Positions 43,797 to 53,698 of a stretch of 64,000 bases of DNA are shown here, in pieces (position 1 is the first letter of the stretch; each line of letters starts with the position of its first letter). Source of the stretch: Salibacterium lacus. GTDB lineage: Bacteria > Bacillota > Bacilli > Bacillales > Marinococcaceae. The notes under the pieces were generated by a model, which was given only the letters and a program-made list of their open reading frames with translations, was not told where the DNA came from and ran no database searches. The position numbers were made by a program, and so were the translations under genes. The DNA lies in NCBI RefSeq assembly GCF_042684865.1, contig NZ_JBHUML010000005.1, forward strand, positions 186,001 to 250,000, written 5' to 3'.

Positions 43797-44323
43797 TTAT
43801 TTCGCTTCTATTTCAATAGGATCCACCCGCAATTCGCTTTGGGCGGCGTTTTTAGGTATCTCTCCCATATCATCTGTGACAGCCTCTTCATTCCCTTTTC
43901 CTTCTATATACTCACCATTTACCTTGAGAGAAGTCGTGGAGGCCGATACGTGCTGCGTTCCCGATTTTTGGACGTCAAAGGTTTTTTCCGCTTTCATCTT
44001 ACCGCCGGGCTGCAGGGTGGATTGTATTCCTATATCGTTATATTCATTCGCTCCCTCTTCCCCGGAATAAGACATCCTTATAATAGGTTTGCCGTGATAA
44101 AGGTCAATCTCCTCGTTGCCGTGATACGTTAACACAGCTTCCACCTGCATCGACCCTCCCACTTCCACGGGAGCGGGAGCACCACTTCCAGTGAAAAATC
44201 GGAAACTTCCACGCTGCTTGTTTTCCTTTCTTGAACACTGTCCTGCTCTGATTCTTTTTAATTACTGCATCCGGTAATAAGCAGCCCCATGCATAGGGAT
44301 ATGATATACGTTTTACTCTTCAT
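43797..44323 (-). pseudogene. Broken lipoprotein gene
   Basis: Behind AAAAAGGAGAA, ATG 44323 opens a lipoprotein signal MKSKTYIISLCMGLLITGCS with lipobox ITGC, then a TAA stops it after Asn21. The same frame continues past the stop (KESEQDSVQERKTSSVEVSD) and then shifts by one into the frame that runs to 43797 (APAPVEVGGSMQVEAVLTYH and further, about 120 residues of beta-type sequence). So a once intact exported lipoprotein has one stop and one frameshift. It overlaps the end of the DUF4349 gene, its former operon partner. Confidence 0.72.
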
Positions 44324-45227
44324 GTTTTCTCCTTTTTCTATAATAGAATGCGATGCCTGCGGCAAGAAGCAATAATGGTACGAGGACCGAGGACAGGCCG
44401 ATGAGAAAGACGGCGATGCCGGATGCGGCGCTGACGATTCCGTTCAATGTCTTCGTGAACAGCTGCTGGGATTTTTCCCATGTGTTCAGATCTCCTCCGC
44501 TCTGCAGCGAAGCGGCTCCGCGTTCGTGCAGGGTGATGTCGACGGTAGCGTAGTTGGCGTGGTTCTCGAGGTAGTTCATTTCGCCTTTAAGCTGCTCGAT
44601 TTCCTCCTGCACGGCGGACAGGTCTTCCGAGATCTGCAGGAGCGCGTCGGTGTTCCCGGCTTCTTCCATAAATGCTGTCAGCCGCTCTTCCTGGGTTTCT
44701 TTGGAGCGAAGGCGTGATTCGAGATCCACGTACTGTTCGGTGACATCTTCCCCTTTAGTGGAGCGGTTCAGCACGGTGGTACCTGCCTCTTCTGCCGCGG
44801 TCATAAACGAGGAGAACTGCTCCTGCGGAATGCGCACCGAAAGCGAACCAGTCCGCTCATTTCCCTCCCCGCTTTCCACACTCGATTCAACGATGTAGCC
44901 ACCCATGTTCTCCACCTGGGTCTCGATGGCCGAGCGCGATTCGTCGTAGTTTTCGACTTCAAGCGAAAGCGTTCCGTTGTAAATCACCATCCGGTCGGAC
45001 GTTTTTGTGTCGGTTGCGGCTCCTTCCTGCTCTCCGCCGCTGCCGGTGTTGTCTGCTGAAGAGCTTCCTGCTGCCTCTCCGCCCGCTTCCTCTGTGGCAG
45101 CCGAGTCCCCCGCCGCGTCGCTTGAAGACTGCGATGCCTCGTCTGATCCGGATTCACCGTTATTGCTGCAGGCGGCTGCGAGGAGCACCATCATTATAAT
45201 CAGCACCATCTGTATTCCCTTTCTCAA
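44313..45227 (-). CDS. DUF4349 lipoprotein
   Basis: A 304-residue predicted lipoprotein: signal ending in the lipobox LAAAC (Cys20), a low-complexity Ser/Gly/Ala/Glu linker (about 22-75), the DUF4349 domain (RMVIYNGTLSLEVENYDESR, then a long coiled coil LSAVQEEIEQLKGEMNYLEN, about 190-220) and a C-terminal hydrophobic segment with a basic tail (FYYRKRRKHEE). So it is held at both ends in the membrane with the domain outside. Role unknown in the family. The broken lipoprotein gene follows with overlap. Confidence 0.88.
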   Translation of the reverse strand: MRKGIQMVLIIMMVLLAAACSNNGESGSDEASQSSSDAAGDSAATEEAGGEAAGSSSADNTGSGGEQEGAATDTKTSDRMVIYNGTLSLEVENYDESRSAIETQVENMGGYIVESSVESGEGNERTGSLSVRIPQEQFSSFMTAAEEAGTTVLNRSTKGEDVTEQYVDLESRLRSKETQEERLTAFMEEAGNTDALLQISEDLSAVQEEIEQLKGEMNYLENHANYATVDITLHERGAASLQSGGDLNTWEKSQQLFTKTLNGIVSAASGIAVFLIGLSSVLVPLLLLAAGIAFYYRKRRKHEE

Positions 45228-45384
45228 TCAAGACCCTCCCTCGATTTCTTTTTCTGACCTGTTCGTCGTGATGAACGAGCTAGGTGTTTCTTTTTTCTGA
45301 AAAAAGTTTGTAACATTTCCTCTCGAAAAGATGGATGCTTGCTGCATTTTTCGTGATGATGGATATAGAGAGAGGAGAGAGTTC

Positions 45385-47652
45385 ATGAGACAGAAGTTGA
45401 TGGTGATCGGAACCGGTATGAGCAGTCTGCGCCTGATGGAGACCGTGGCGGCTGAAGCGCCGGGGGCGTATGAGATTCATGCGTTTGGCGAGGAGCCGTT
45501 TCTGCCGTACAACCGGATTAAGCTGTCGAGCTATCTCCAGCAGGAGCATGGGGAGGGCACGTTGTATCCTCATGGAACGGAGTGGTATGAGAAAAACGGC
45601 ATCGTGCTGCATGCGGGCAAATGCGTGACAGCTGTTGAGCCACAAAAACAGTGTCTCTGGACGGAAAACGGAGAGCGCTGGGATTTCGACAAGTTGGTTA
45701 TTGCTTCCGGGGCCTCGCCGGCACGTTTGAATATCCCCGGGGACGGCAGAGAAAATGTGCACGTTTTCCGGACACTTGAGGATGCCCGCAGGCTGAAAGA
45801 AACCGCCGCTTCAAAAGGCAGAGCGGTTATTGTCGGGGGTGGATTTCTCGGGCTTGAAGCCGCGTACGGCATGGCAAAAGCGGGCACGGCGGTGGAGGTC
45901 GTGCAGCGGGCAGACACGCTTTTGAATCCGCAGCTTGATGACACGGCGTCCCGTTACCTGCAGCGGGAACTGGAGAAATACGGGATCTCGTTTCATTTCA
46001 ACACGTCCGTCCGGGAAGTGACCGGAGAAAGCGCGGCGGACGGAGTGATTCTTGAAAACGGAACGGAGCTGTCCGCGGAAGCTGTGCTGTTTGCCGCCGG
46101 TATCCGTCCGAACACCGGCATTGCCGAAACAGGGGGAATCGAGACGCGGCGCGGGATTGTTGTTGATGATTTTATGCAGACGAGCGCGCCTGGAGTATAT
46201 GCCGTTGGAGAATGCGCGGAGCACCGCGGCAGAACGTACGGCCTGGTGCCGCCTGTGTATGAACAGGCGCGCACTGCCGCCCTTCACCTCTGCGGCAGTG
46301 CTCCCGCTCCCTACCAGGGGTCTGCTTCCTACAGCCATCTGAAGATTGCCGGCATCGATCTGTTTACCGCCGGTTCCATAGAAGAAACGACAGACAGCCA
46401 CGTGCTCAAGCAGGCGGACAGCACGAGGCCGCTGTATCAGAAAGTCGTCATGACGCGCGACATGATCCAGGGCGCCGTGCTGTTCGGCGACACCGCCACC
46501 GCCGACGATATCTCGAACCGGATCCGGAATCAAAAGCCCCTTTCCGTATCGGAGAAAAAATATCTGTTTTCCGGCGAAGGGAAAACGCAGAAGCTCGTGC
46601 AGTGCGCAGCAGAAACGACCATTTGCAAGTGCAATCAGGTGAACAAGCAGACGATTCTGCGCCATATTGCCGTCACCGACGAGGCGAGCGCCGCCACGAT
46701 TCAGGAGGACACCCGGGCTTCCACGTCCTGCGGCGGCTGCGCCAACGATGTGAAAGGCCTGCTGCAGGTGTTTGATCAGTGCCGGAATCAGGCGGCTCCA
46801 AACGTGTTCTGTTCCTGTACGGAGATTGAAGAAGAAGAGGTGCGGCACCGGATTTTCTCCGGAACATGGCAGTCCGCCGAAGACGTGTACCAGTCGCCGG
46901 AATGGAACGACAGCGGCTGTGACACCTGCCGTCCGGCGCTTTTGTATTACTTTTCCCTGACCGGCCGCGCGGAATGGGAGAAAGCGCCGTGGATCCACGC
47001 AGAGAAGGACGGAAGCTATAGTGTCATCTCCCTGCCGCTTCATACCGGAGAGGCCTCGGAGGCGATGCGGCGCTGGATGGAAACCGAGCAGGAGATTCCC
47101 GGTTCCCGGCTGACGTTTGAAGCGGGATCCCGTCTTCGTCTTTCCGGGATTCCGGAAAACGATGTGACGGGCGTCTGCCAAAAGACAGCCGTCCCGCGCT
47201 TCGTCCAGCCCGGTGCCCATCTCCTTCCGTTCACATTGGAAGCGGCGCAGCAGCAGATGATGCTGGCAGATCTGGAAGAGAAGCTTTTTCCCGTATCGTT
47301 TCCGGCGTCCTTCACCATCCGGAGCACGTCTGCTTTTTCAGAGGAGCTGCCCCGGTACGAACTGGCGCTTCTCTGGCAGGACAACAGGTGGGAAATGCAC
47401 GCGGAAGGCGACGGCGGCCGGATGATTATCTATGCCGGACAGGGGCCTGAGCTGGAAGAGATGTTGAAAGCTGTGCTGCAGTACTACCGAGAAACCGCGT
47501 TTTTTAGAGAAACGTTTGCCGACTGGGTCCTCCGGCTTTCTCCGGCAGTCATCCGGGAAACGCTGCTCGACGAAGACAGCACCCCGCTTGCCGGGATGCT
47601 GGAGACCCATATGAACGCCGCGGCACCGGAAAACACCGTGTTGCAATCGTAA
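45385..47652 (+). CDS. nasB: Assimilatory nitrate reductase electron-transfer subunit
   Basis: Flavoprotein that passes electrons from NAD(P)H to the catalytic subunit NasC, 755 aa, close to B. subtilis NasB (about 770). Pyridine-nucleotide-disulphide reductase fold with FAD motif VIGTGMSS (7-14) and NAD motif VGGGFLGLEAA (about 146-156). Two BFD-like [2Fe-2S] domains follow: CKCNQVNK with TSCGGC (about 413-455) and CSCTEIEEEE with SGCDTC (about 475-520). The C-terminal part resembles a degenerate nitrite-reductase half-domain. GAGAGGAG before ATG 45385. nasC begins 30 bases downstream, one operon. Confidence 0.9.
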   Translation: MRQKLMVIGTGMSSLRLMETVAAEAPGAYEIHAFGEEPFLPYNRIKLSSYLQQEHGEGTLYPHGTEWYEKNGIVLHAGKCVTAVEPQKQCLWTENGERWDFDKLVIASGASPARLNIPGDGRENVHVFRTLEDARRLKETAASKGRAVIVGGGFLGLEAAYGMAKAGTAVEVVQRADTLLNPQLDDTASRYLQRELEKYGISFHFNTSVREVTGESAADGVILENGTELSAEAVLFAAGIRPNTGIAETGGIETRRGIVVDDFMQTSAPGVYAVGECAEHRGRTYGLVPPVYEQARTAALHLCGSAPAPYQGSASYSHLKIAGIDLFTAGSIEETTDSHVLKQADSTRPLYQKVVMTRDMIQGAVLFGDTATADDISNRIRNQKPLSVSEKKYLFSGEGKTQKLVQCAAETTICKCNQVNKQTILRHIAVTDEASAATIQEDTRASTSCGGCANDVKGLLQVFDQCRNQAAPNVFCSCTEIEEEEVRHRIFSGTWQSAEDVYQSPEWNDSGCDTCRPALLYYFSLTGRAEWEKAPWIHAEKDGSYSVISLPLHTGEASEAMRRWMETEQEIPGSRLTFEAGSRLRLSGIPENDVTGVCQKTAVPRFVQPGAHLLPFTLEAAQQQMMLADLEEKLFPVSFPASFTIRSTSAFSEELPRYELALLWQDNRWEMHAEGDGGRMIIYAGQGPELEEMLKAVLQYYRETAFFRETFADWVLRLSPAVIRETLLDEDSTPLAGMLETHMNAAAPENTVLQS

Positions 47653-47682
47653 TTTCTCAGTACGTCAGAAGGAGGAAAACAG

Positions 47683-49821
47683 ATGAGTGAACAGATGCTG
47701 GCGACATTCCGGCAGCGGCAGCAGACCGCGGCTGAAGAAACGGTTTATCATACCCAGTGCCCGTTCTGCAGTATGCAGTGTAAAAAGAAAGTGCTGGAGG
47801 AAAAGCAGGGCTCGCGTCTTCGGTACCGCACGATTGGTGTCGATAATCCGACGACGAAAGGACGGCTCTGCGTCAAAGGCAAAAACGCCTACCAGCATGC
47901 GGTTCACCCGGAACGAATCACCTCGCCGCTGATCAAGGTGGACGGCGCATTTCAGAAAGCGGACTGGGACGAGGCCCTTGCCGTCATTCAGGAAAATCTG
48001 GAGAAGATTCAGGACACGGGAGGCAGAGATGCTGTGTCGTTGTACGGCGGCGGATCCCTCACGAACGAAGAATCGTACCTGCTCGGCAAACTCGCCCGCG
48101 TCGGACTCGGCACGAAATACGTCGACTATAACGGTCGTTTCTGTATGTCCTCGGCTGCATCCGCCGGCACAAAAACGTTCGGCGTTGACCGAGGTTTCAC
48201 AAACCGCATAGACCAAATTCCGGACGCCAAATGCATCATCCTCGCCGGCACGAATGTGGCGGAATGTCAGCCTACGTTCGTTCCTTACCTTGAAGAAGCC
48301 AGACAGAACGGCTGTTTTCTGATCGTAATCGATCCGCGGGAAACGGACACCGCCGCCATGGCCGATCTTCATTTAAAAGTAAAACCCGGACAGGATAAAC
48401 AGCTGGCGCGTCTGATGGAGCGGTATATCGTTGAGAATGAGCTTCACGACGAAGCTTTCTGCCGGGAACGCACGAATGGATATGAAGAACTGCTGCAGCA
48501 GCTTGAAGACGCGGAGCTGGATGCGGGAGAAACCGGGCTTCGGCTTGAGGACATTGAAGAAGCGGCCTACCGCTTTGCTTTTGCCCCCACCGGCATGATC
48601 ATGACGGCGCGCGGCATCGAGCAGCAGGTCGACGGCCACGATACGGTGCGTCACTTTCTGCATCTGCTTCTTCTCACCGGCAACATCGGGAAATACGCGT
48701 CCGGCTACGGCGCGATCACCGGGCAGGCAAACGGTCAGGGAGGCCGCGAACACGGCCAGAAAGCAGACCAGCTCCCGGGCTACCGCTCGATTGAAAACCC
48801 CGAGCACCGCCGCTGGATCGCGGATGTGTGGGGGGTGCAGGAGTCAGATCTGCCGGGAAAAGGCGTTTCCGCTTATGAAATGATGGAGCGGATGGATGAG
48901 GGAGAAATTCAGGCTTTGATCCTGATCGGCTCCAATCCGGTCATCTCCAACCCAAACGCCAACCTTGTGCACCGCGCCTTTTCTTCCGTGCCGTTCATGG
49001 TGGCAGCGGAGATGTTTATGACCGAATCGGCCGCCTATGCCGATGTGGTTTTGCCGACAAGTTCGTATCTCGAAGATGAAGGAACGCTGACGAATGTGGA
49101 AGGCCGCGTCACACTCCGGGAAGCGTCGCGGGAACTGCCGGGACAGTGCCGTCACGACTGGCAGATCATGATGGCTGTGGCAGAGGTGATGGGAAAAGCA
49201 GACTATTTTGCCTACGAAAAGGCCGAGGATATTTTCAACGAACTCCGGCTCGCCTCCCGCGGCGGCAAGGCCGATTACTACGGAATTTCGTATGAACGGA
49301 TCCGGCGGCAGTCCGGCGTCTTCTGGCCCTGTCCGTCCGAATACGCAGACGAAGTGGAAACGCTGTTTGCCGACACCTTTGCGACGGCCGACGGACGCGC
49401 GCAGTTTCTCACCGAACCAACAGCGGTGGAAGGGGCGAAAGAAACCATCGATGCGGCGTACCCGCTTTATCTCACGACCGGGCGCACAATGAGCCATTAC
49501 CTCACCGGCGAACAAACAAGGCGGAGTTTCCGGCTCGCCGCCCGGGAATTTGAATCGTACGTTGAAGTCCATCCGGACACGGCGCGGGAACACGGGGTGC
49601 GGAGCGGCGAACTCGTCACGCTCGCCTCCCGCCGCGGCACCGCCGTTCTGCGCTGCGTCGTGTCGGACGAGGTCCGGCGCGACACGCTGTTCGCCCCGAT
49701 GCACTGGGGCGGGCGCCAGAACATCAACCGCCTCATCGACCGCACCCTCGACCCTGCCTGCCGCATGCCCGGCTTCAAACGCGCCGCCGTCTCCCTGCAC
49801 GCTGCTGCCGCCGGAGATTAG
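47683..49821 (+). CDS. nasC: Assimilatory nitrate reductase catalytic subunit
   Basis: Molybdopterin oxidoreductase that reduces nitrate to nitrite in the cytosol for nitrogen supply, 712 aa (B. subtilis NasC about 710). The N-terminal [4Fe-4S] ligands are CPFCSMQC (about 26-33) and the Cys in RLCVKGKNA (about 62-70). The Mo-ligand Cys lies in YNGRFCMSSAASA (about 147-159). The C-terminal molydopterin-dinucleotide-binding domain has YLTTGRTMSHYLTGEQ and APMHWGGRQNINRL. AGAAGGAGG before ATG 47683. Nitrite reductase (nasDE) genes are not in the window. Confidence 0.94.
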   Translation: MSEQMLATFRQRQQTAAEETVYHTQCPFCSMQCKKKVLEEKQGSRLRYRTIGVDNPTTKGRLCVKGKNAYQHAVHPERITSPLIKVDGAFQKADWDEALAVIQENLEKIQDTGGRDAVSLYGGGSLTNEESYLLGKLARVGLGTKYVDYNGRFCMSSAASAGTKTFGVDRGFTNRIDQIPDAKCIILAGTNVAECQPTFVPYLEEARQNGCFLIVIDPRETDTAAMADLHLKVKPGQDKQLARLMERYIVENELHDEAFCRERTNGYEELLQQLEDAELDAGETGLRLEDIEEAAYRFAFAPTGMIMTARGIEQQVDGHDTVRHFLHLLLLTGNIGKYASGYGAITGQANGQGGREHGQKADQLPGYRSIENPEHRRWIADVWGVQESDLPGKGVSAYEMMERMDEGEIQALILIGSNPVISNPNANLVHRAFSSVPFMVAAEMFMTESAAYADVVLPTSSYLEDEGTLTNVEGRVTLREASRELPGQCRHDWQIMMAVAEVMGKADYFAYEKAEDIFNELRLASRGGKADYYGISYERIRRQSGVFWPCPSEYADEVETLFADTFATADGRAQFLTEPTAVEGAKETIDAAYPLYLTTGRTMSHYLTGEQTRRSFRLAAREFESYVEVHPDTAREHGVRSGELVTLASRRGTAVLRCVVSDEVRRDTLFAPMHWGGRQNINRLIDRTLDPACRMPGFKRAAVSLHAAAAGD

Positions 49822-49839
49822 GGTAGTCTACGGTGCACC

Positions 49840-50245
49840 ATGCCAGCCGCTGGATGACATTGTTACCGTTAGATGCGGGCTAAAAGACACATTGTTGTGC
49901 CGAGAGGTAAAAAGTGTACCTTAGCGCCGAGCTAAGGTACACTTTAGGTCGTCAAGGAGGCAAATGTGTCGGTTAGAGGGAAGGTAAAAGACACAATCCA
50001 GTTCTGGAATGGCTGAAGGGCACTTTAGAGTGGAGCCGGAGGACACTTTTTGCTGTCCGGCCTGGAAGTGTGTCGGTTAGAGACATTTTGCGCGGCGGAA
50101 TGTCTCTAAAACGGGGTTACGGACACTTTCATCGGTTTTTCCATAATATATGTCCAGTAAAATAATGTACTGGACATATCAGGTATGAAAATGTCTGTAA
50201 AAATAAGGTTAGAGCCATTTTGGCATCCAATGTGTCCGTACATCA
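49840..50245. repeat. Extragenic element copy 1 (plus orientation)
   Basis: About 400 non-coding bases that match 51176-51475 closely: GGCTGAAGGGCACTTTAGAG, then GTGTGTCGGTTAGAGACATT, TTGCGCGGCGGAATGTCTCT, GGGTTACGGACACTTTC, and the palindrome ATATGTCCAGTA / TACTGGACATAT (50148-50159 and 50168-50179), then GGTTAGAGCCATTTTGGCAT. The first part (49840-49955) is an extra, degenerate piece with its own hairpin. Confidence 0.88.
49911..49945 (+). terminator. Hairpin behind nasC
   Basis: AAAGTGTACCTTAGC and GCTAAGGTACACTTT, a perfect 15-bp stem with a 5-base loop, inside the first part of extragenic copy 1. It probably ends the nasBC message. Confidence 0.65.
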
Positions 50246-50266
50246 GTTCATGTCTAAGGGGCATAT

Positions 50267-50935
50267 TTATTGGAGACCCTCTTCTTTTAAACTGCTGGAC
50301 GATTCGTCGATTAATAGAGAGTCCAGTTCTGATAGGGATTTTTCAAAGGTTTGAAGGAGACGGCCTTTGTCAATTTCATTGGGGTTACTCATATCCCTTC
50401 TTTTATAATGAAAGGATTCATCAAAGGAACTCATTGCCTTCTGGAGAACCTCGAGCTTTTCAGCATCCATGTTATCCACAGATTGCTGTATCAAATTTCT
50501 CCCATTAGCCCACATGTCATTTATCGTATGATAAGCGTTCTTCTGATCTTGATTTAGGTGAGCTATCTGTTTTTCCGGGAGCCAAAACCATCCTGTCGCC
50601 TCCGTAGATGTTGTGTATTGCAAAGAGAGCACAAAATGCCCCGCCCATTCGGTCCATGCTACATAATCCGCATGGACCATGTTGACGGTTGATTCCTGTA
50701 CACTTTCATTTTGTATTTGTGTTATCAGCTCTTCTATAGATTGGATGGTTTGTTGTGTCTCATGTTTACGCAGCAAATAATTTGTCATGACCTCGCTATT
50801 GTCCTGAAAATGATTCATACGGTTCGTCTGATGGTTGATGTGTACCTGCTGCACCACATTAAACACGATAGAAACGATACATATAATAAGCAAAATAATC
50901 GTCACCCGGGAGTATTTTTTTATGAAGGTTTTCAT
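50267..50935 (-). CDS. Membrane-anchored extracellular protein of unknown family
   Basis: A 222-residue protein with one N-terminal hydrophobic segment (VTIILLIICIVSIVFNVVQQ) followed by a helical, Gln/Glu/Asn-rich external domain with several Trp (YVAWTEWAGHFV, ATGWFWLPEKQ). The helical plan recalls chemoreceptor-type sensor domains, but no signalling domain follows. ATG 50935 follows GAAAGGAAAC; the frame's earlier part lies in extragenic repeat and is not coding. Stands between two copies of the extragenic element. Confidence 0.68.
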   Translation of the reverse strand: MKTFIKKYSRVTIILLIICIVSIVFNVVQQVHINHQTNRMNHFQDNSEVMTNYLLRKHETQQTIQSIEELITQIQNESVQESTVNMVHADYVAWTEWAGHFVLSLQYTTSTEATGWFWLPEKQIAHLNQDQKNAYHTINDMWANGRNLIQQSVDNMDAEKLEVLQKAMSSFDESFHYKRRDMSNPNEIDKGRLLQTFEKSLSELDSLLIDESSSSLKEEGLQ

Positions 50936-51164
50936 ATTGGTTTCCTTTCTGAACATATCCTCCGGCGAAGTACAAGAGGATGAACATAAACTATCAACCA
51001 TGATAACAAGCAGGACTTGATTTGTTCTACGGCTTATGGTGTAAAAATTATGTAAAGACATAGAAATTTTCCTATCCAAACATAAACGCCCGACTGCGGC
51101 GCCGCTTTTTCCGCTTCTTTGCCTTACGTTTTCGGTGTACGGAATGATGGATGTCAGCCGGGGG

Positions 51165-51670
51165 TTAAGTGACACAATGTGGTATCGTAGTCGAAAAAGC
51201 GTCGGGTAGTGGGAAGGTAAGCGTCATACTCCAGTTCTAGAATGGCTGAAGGGCACTTTAGAGTCGAGCTGGAAGATACATGCTGCTTTCCGGGCGGGGA
51301 GTGTGTCGGTTAGAGACATTTTGCGCGGCGGAATGTCTCTAAAATGGGGGTTACGGACACTTTCCTCGTTTTTTCTATCGAAGATGTCCAGTAAATAAAT
51401 GTACTGGACATTTCGATCAGCAATATGTCTTCAAAACTCCGGTTAGAGCCATGTTGGCATGTAAAATGTCCGTAACCGCAGGAGAGTACAGGAAAAAACA
51501 GCCGTATGTTACCCCGGCATCAAGCAGAACAGCAGCCTGCGGGTGACATTGTGACCATCAGCCGGCGTCTAAGGGACACAATCCAGTGCCGGATTGCTTA
51601 AAGTGCATCTTAGAGTCGCGCTTAAATACACTTTTCACCTTCCGGGCGGCCATTGTGCCGGGTAGAAACT
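51165..51670. repeat. Extragenic element copy 2 plus a partial copy (plus orientation)
   Basis: 51200-51475 repeats the order seen in copy 1, including GTGTGTCGGTTAGAGACATT and the ATGTCCAGTA / TGTACTGGACAT palindrome near 51385-51412. At 51545-51660 the first third begins again (CGGCGTCTAAGGGACACAAT, CTTAGAGTCGCGC) and then stops, giving a partial fifth copy. 50936-51164 has no gene. Confidence 0.85.
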
Positions 51671-51686
51671 TTTCTGCCTATTGGTT

Positions 51687-52145
51687 CTACCGGATCATAT
51701 CCGCCGGCGGCTGGGATTGTTCGGCTTCTTTGCGGATTCTTGCCGGTGTCTTTGTCACGTACGTCCCGGCGATAAAGTCGTGGATCGCTTTGCGGTCTTC
51801 GCGGAGCCCAACCATAAACGCGCTCACGATGAGGCCGATGCCGATTGTAAATACGTAGATTAACCATGCCACGATTTCACGCATCACCATCGTGATAAGT
51901 GTCACATCCTCACCGGAGTCTTTTACAATGCGGATCCCAACAAGCCACTTGCCGATTACGTAGCCGTGCCAGAACACCGGCACCAGAACAAGATATAACA
52001 GGCTGAACAAATCGGTGATATTCCATGCTTCCCGGTAAAACTCCCCGTATATCAGCCATGTCATCATGCTGAACACAGCCCCGAGAATCAAGGAATCAAG
52101 AAGAATGGCCCCCAGTCTGATCCAGAATCCCGCTCGTTCGTCCAT
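51687..52145 (-). CDS. RDD-family membrane protein
   Basis: A 152-residue membrane protein with three or four hydrophobic segments. The N-terminal AGFWIRLGAILLDSLILG carries the Arg and Asp that name the RDD family (arginine, two aspartates); the second Asp lies in the KAIHDFIAGTYVTK C-terminal motif. Members are linked to ion or compatible-solute transport in some halophiles, but most are uncharacterised. GAAGGG lies nine bases before ATG 52145. Confidence 0.88.
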   Translation of the reverse strand: MDERAGFWIRLGAILLDSLILGAVFSMMTWLIYGEFYREAWNITDLFSLLYLVLVPVFWHGYVIGKWLVGIRIVKDSGEDVTLITMVMREIVAWLIYVFTIGIGLIVSAFMVGLREDRKAIHDFIAGTYVTKTPARIRKEAEQSQPPADMIR

Positions 52146-52382
52146 ATCTATCATCCCTTCTGTTTCTCTATTATGTAATCTTTTGTTTTAAACCTTGCTG
52201 CTTCACATAGAGGCGGACATCTGTGTTTTTGCATTATTTTTCACGGATAAACTCTTCTTATTGTTTCAATATTCTGGTGTTCCTTCAATGATTTTATTTG
52301 ATAAATGTTGAATGTATTCGAAACAAACCATCCTTTTCTAACGTAGAACGAGGTAGAATGGTGTATGAAAGGAGTCGAAGCA

Positions 52383-53354
52383 ATGTATTCGTCCAAAATT
52401 GAGCAGTACACCGATTATTATGACACGTTGAAAAAGGCGCTGCGCTGGAAAGTGTTCGATAACCTTGTGGTGATGACGACGGCGTCGATGTATGTGATGA
52501 ACAACCGGGAGCTGGATATCGGGCGGTTTCTTGATCTGGCAGAGCGGCTGAAAGACCGGGGCGGTATTTTTTCATCGATGAAGTCCCACCAGCGCTTCAC
52601 GATGGCGGGAATGCTGGATGTGACGATGGATGATCCACAAGCAGCGGTGCCGGAGCTTTTCCGGATTTATCAGATTCTGAAGGAGAAAAATTTCAAAAGC
52701 GGGGCTCCCACGTACATGGCAGCGTTTACGGTGATGAAAAACGACGCGCCGGCTGAAGGTACCGCGGAGCGGACGATGGATCTTTTTCAGAAAATGAAAA
52801 AAGAGCATCCGATGCTGACCGATGCGAATGATTATCCGCTCGCCGTGCTGCTGGCGATGGAAGAAGAAAACGATATGGCAGCGCGTGTGGAGACCTGTTA
52901 TGATGCGCTGAAGCGGGAAGGGCTGACGTCCGGCAATCATCTGCAGTTTCTCAGTCATATTCTCACGCTCGGAAGCGGCGGGCAGCCGCAGCAGGCCGCG
53001 GGTCGTGCGGCAGAGGTGCTTGATAAGTGGAAACGGACGGGGTTGAAGGCGAAATCGATGTATTATCCGGTCATCGGGATGATGGCGCTGCTGCCGGAGG
53101 AAAGCCTCGATCTCGAAACGGTCCATGATACGGCGGAACAGCTGAACCGGACGAAAGCGTTCAAGTGGAGCAAAGATATGAATATTTTAGCTGCTGCGTC
53201 GTTCTTTGTGAGTGACCACCTCGAAGAAGGCGGTCTCGCAGAAACGAGCCTGAACACTTCCGTGGAAGCCATCATCCAGGCGCAGCAGACCGCGATGATA
53301 GCAGCGGTTTCTGCCGGTGTCGCAGCCTCGTCCGCTGCGAATGCGGGGAATTAA
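52383..53354 (+). CDS. DUF4003 family protein
   Basis: A 323-residue soluble, helical protein. The order KKALRWKVFDNLVVMTTASM, then FLDLAERLKDRGGIFSSMKSH and the C-terminal Ala-rich tail IAAVSAGVAASSAANAG fits DUF4003, a Bacillus family of unknown function made of helical repeats. AAAGGAG before ATG 52383. Single gene between two extragenic-element copies. Confidence 0.85.
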   Translation: MYSSKIEQYTDYYDTLKKALRWKVFDNLVVMTTASMYVMNNRELDIGRFLDLAERLKDRGGIFSSMKSHQRFTMAGMLDVTMDDPQAAVPELFRIYQILKEKNFKSGAPTYMAAFTVMKNDAPAEGTAERTMDLFQKMKKEHPMLTDANDYPLAVLLAMEEENDMAARVETCYDALKREGLTSGNHLQFLSHILTLGSGGQPQQAAGRAAEVLDKWKRTGLKAKSMYYPVIGMMALLPEESLDLETVHDTAEQLNRTKAFKWSKDMNILAAASFFVSDHLEEGGLAETSLNTSVEAIIQAQQTAMIAAVSAGVAASSAANAGN

Positions 53355-53364
53355 CTTCCCTGCA

Positions 53365-53660
53365 GGACCAGGCAGGTTGTGGACACTTAGATTTCGAAAG
53401 TGTCTCGAATCGCAGTTTTACAGACAGATGGATCGCTGATATCTCCAAAAGTGTCCAGTAAAAATTTTTACCGGACACTTTTATGGAAAAACCGATGATG
53501 GTGTCTGAAAACCTCACTTTAGAGACACCCTGCCGGTGGAAATGTCCATAACCTGTACGTTTCACACCTTCCAGCCCCACTCTAATCTAAGATGCACTTA
53601 GGGCATTCCGGATCTGGATTGTGTCTTGTAGACTCCGTGTAACATCCACAACCCCGGGCG
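53365..53660. repeat. Extragenic element copy 3 (minus orientation, diverged)
   Basis: Reverse complement of the same element: GGATTGTGTCTTGTAGACTC at its right end, TCTAATCTAAGATGCACTTA, and the inner palindrome AAGTGTCCAGTAAA / TTTACCGGACACTT near 53447-53484. Less similar to copies 1 and 2 than these are to each other. Confidence 0.8.
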
Positions 53661-53698
53661 CCGGACAGCATGGTGGCGCGCATCCCGCTTGCCTTCCT

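Noticed and set aside
45295..45340. TnrA box before nasB
   Set aside because: TGTAACATTT matches one half of TGTNANATTTTNTNACA, but the second half is missing. Nitrogen control is likely but not shown here.
45811..47220. Long antisense frame of about 470 codons opposite nasB
   Set aside because: A shadow of GC-rich codons; the plus-strand gene has all motifs, and the antisense protein has none. The same holds for 3099-4127 opposite the FGGY kinase and 48844-49800 opposite nasC.
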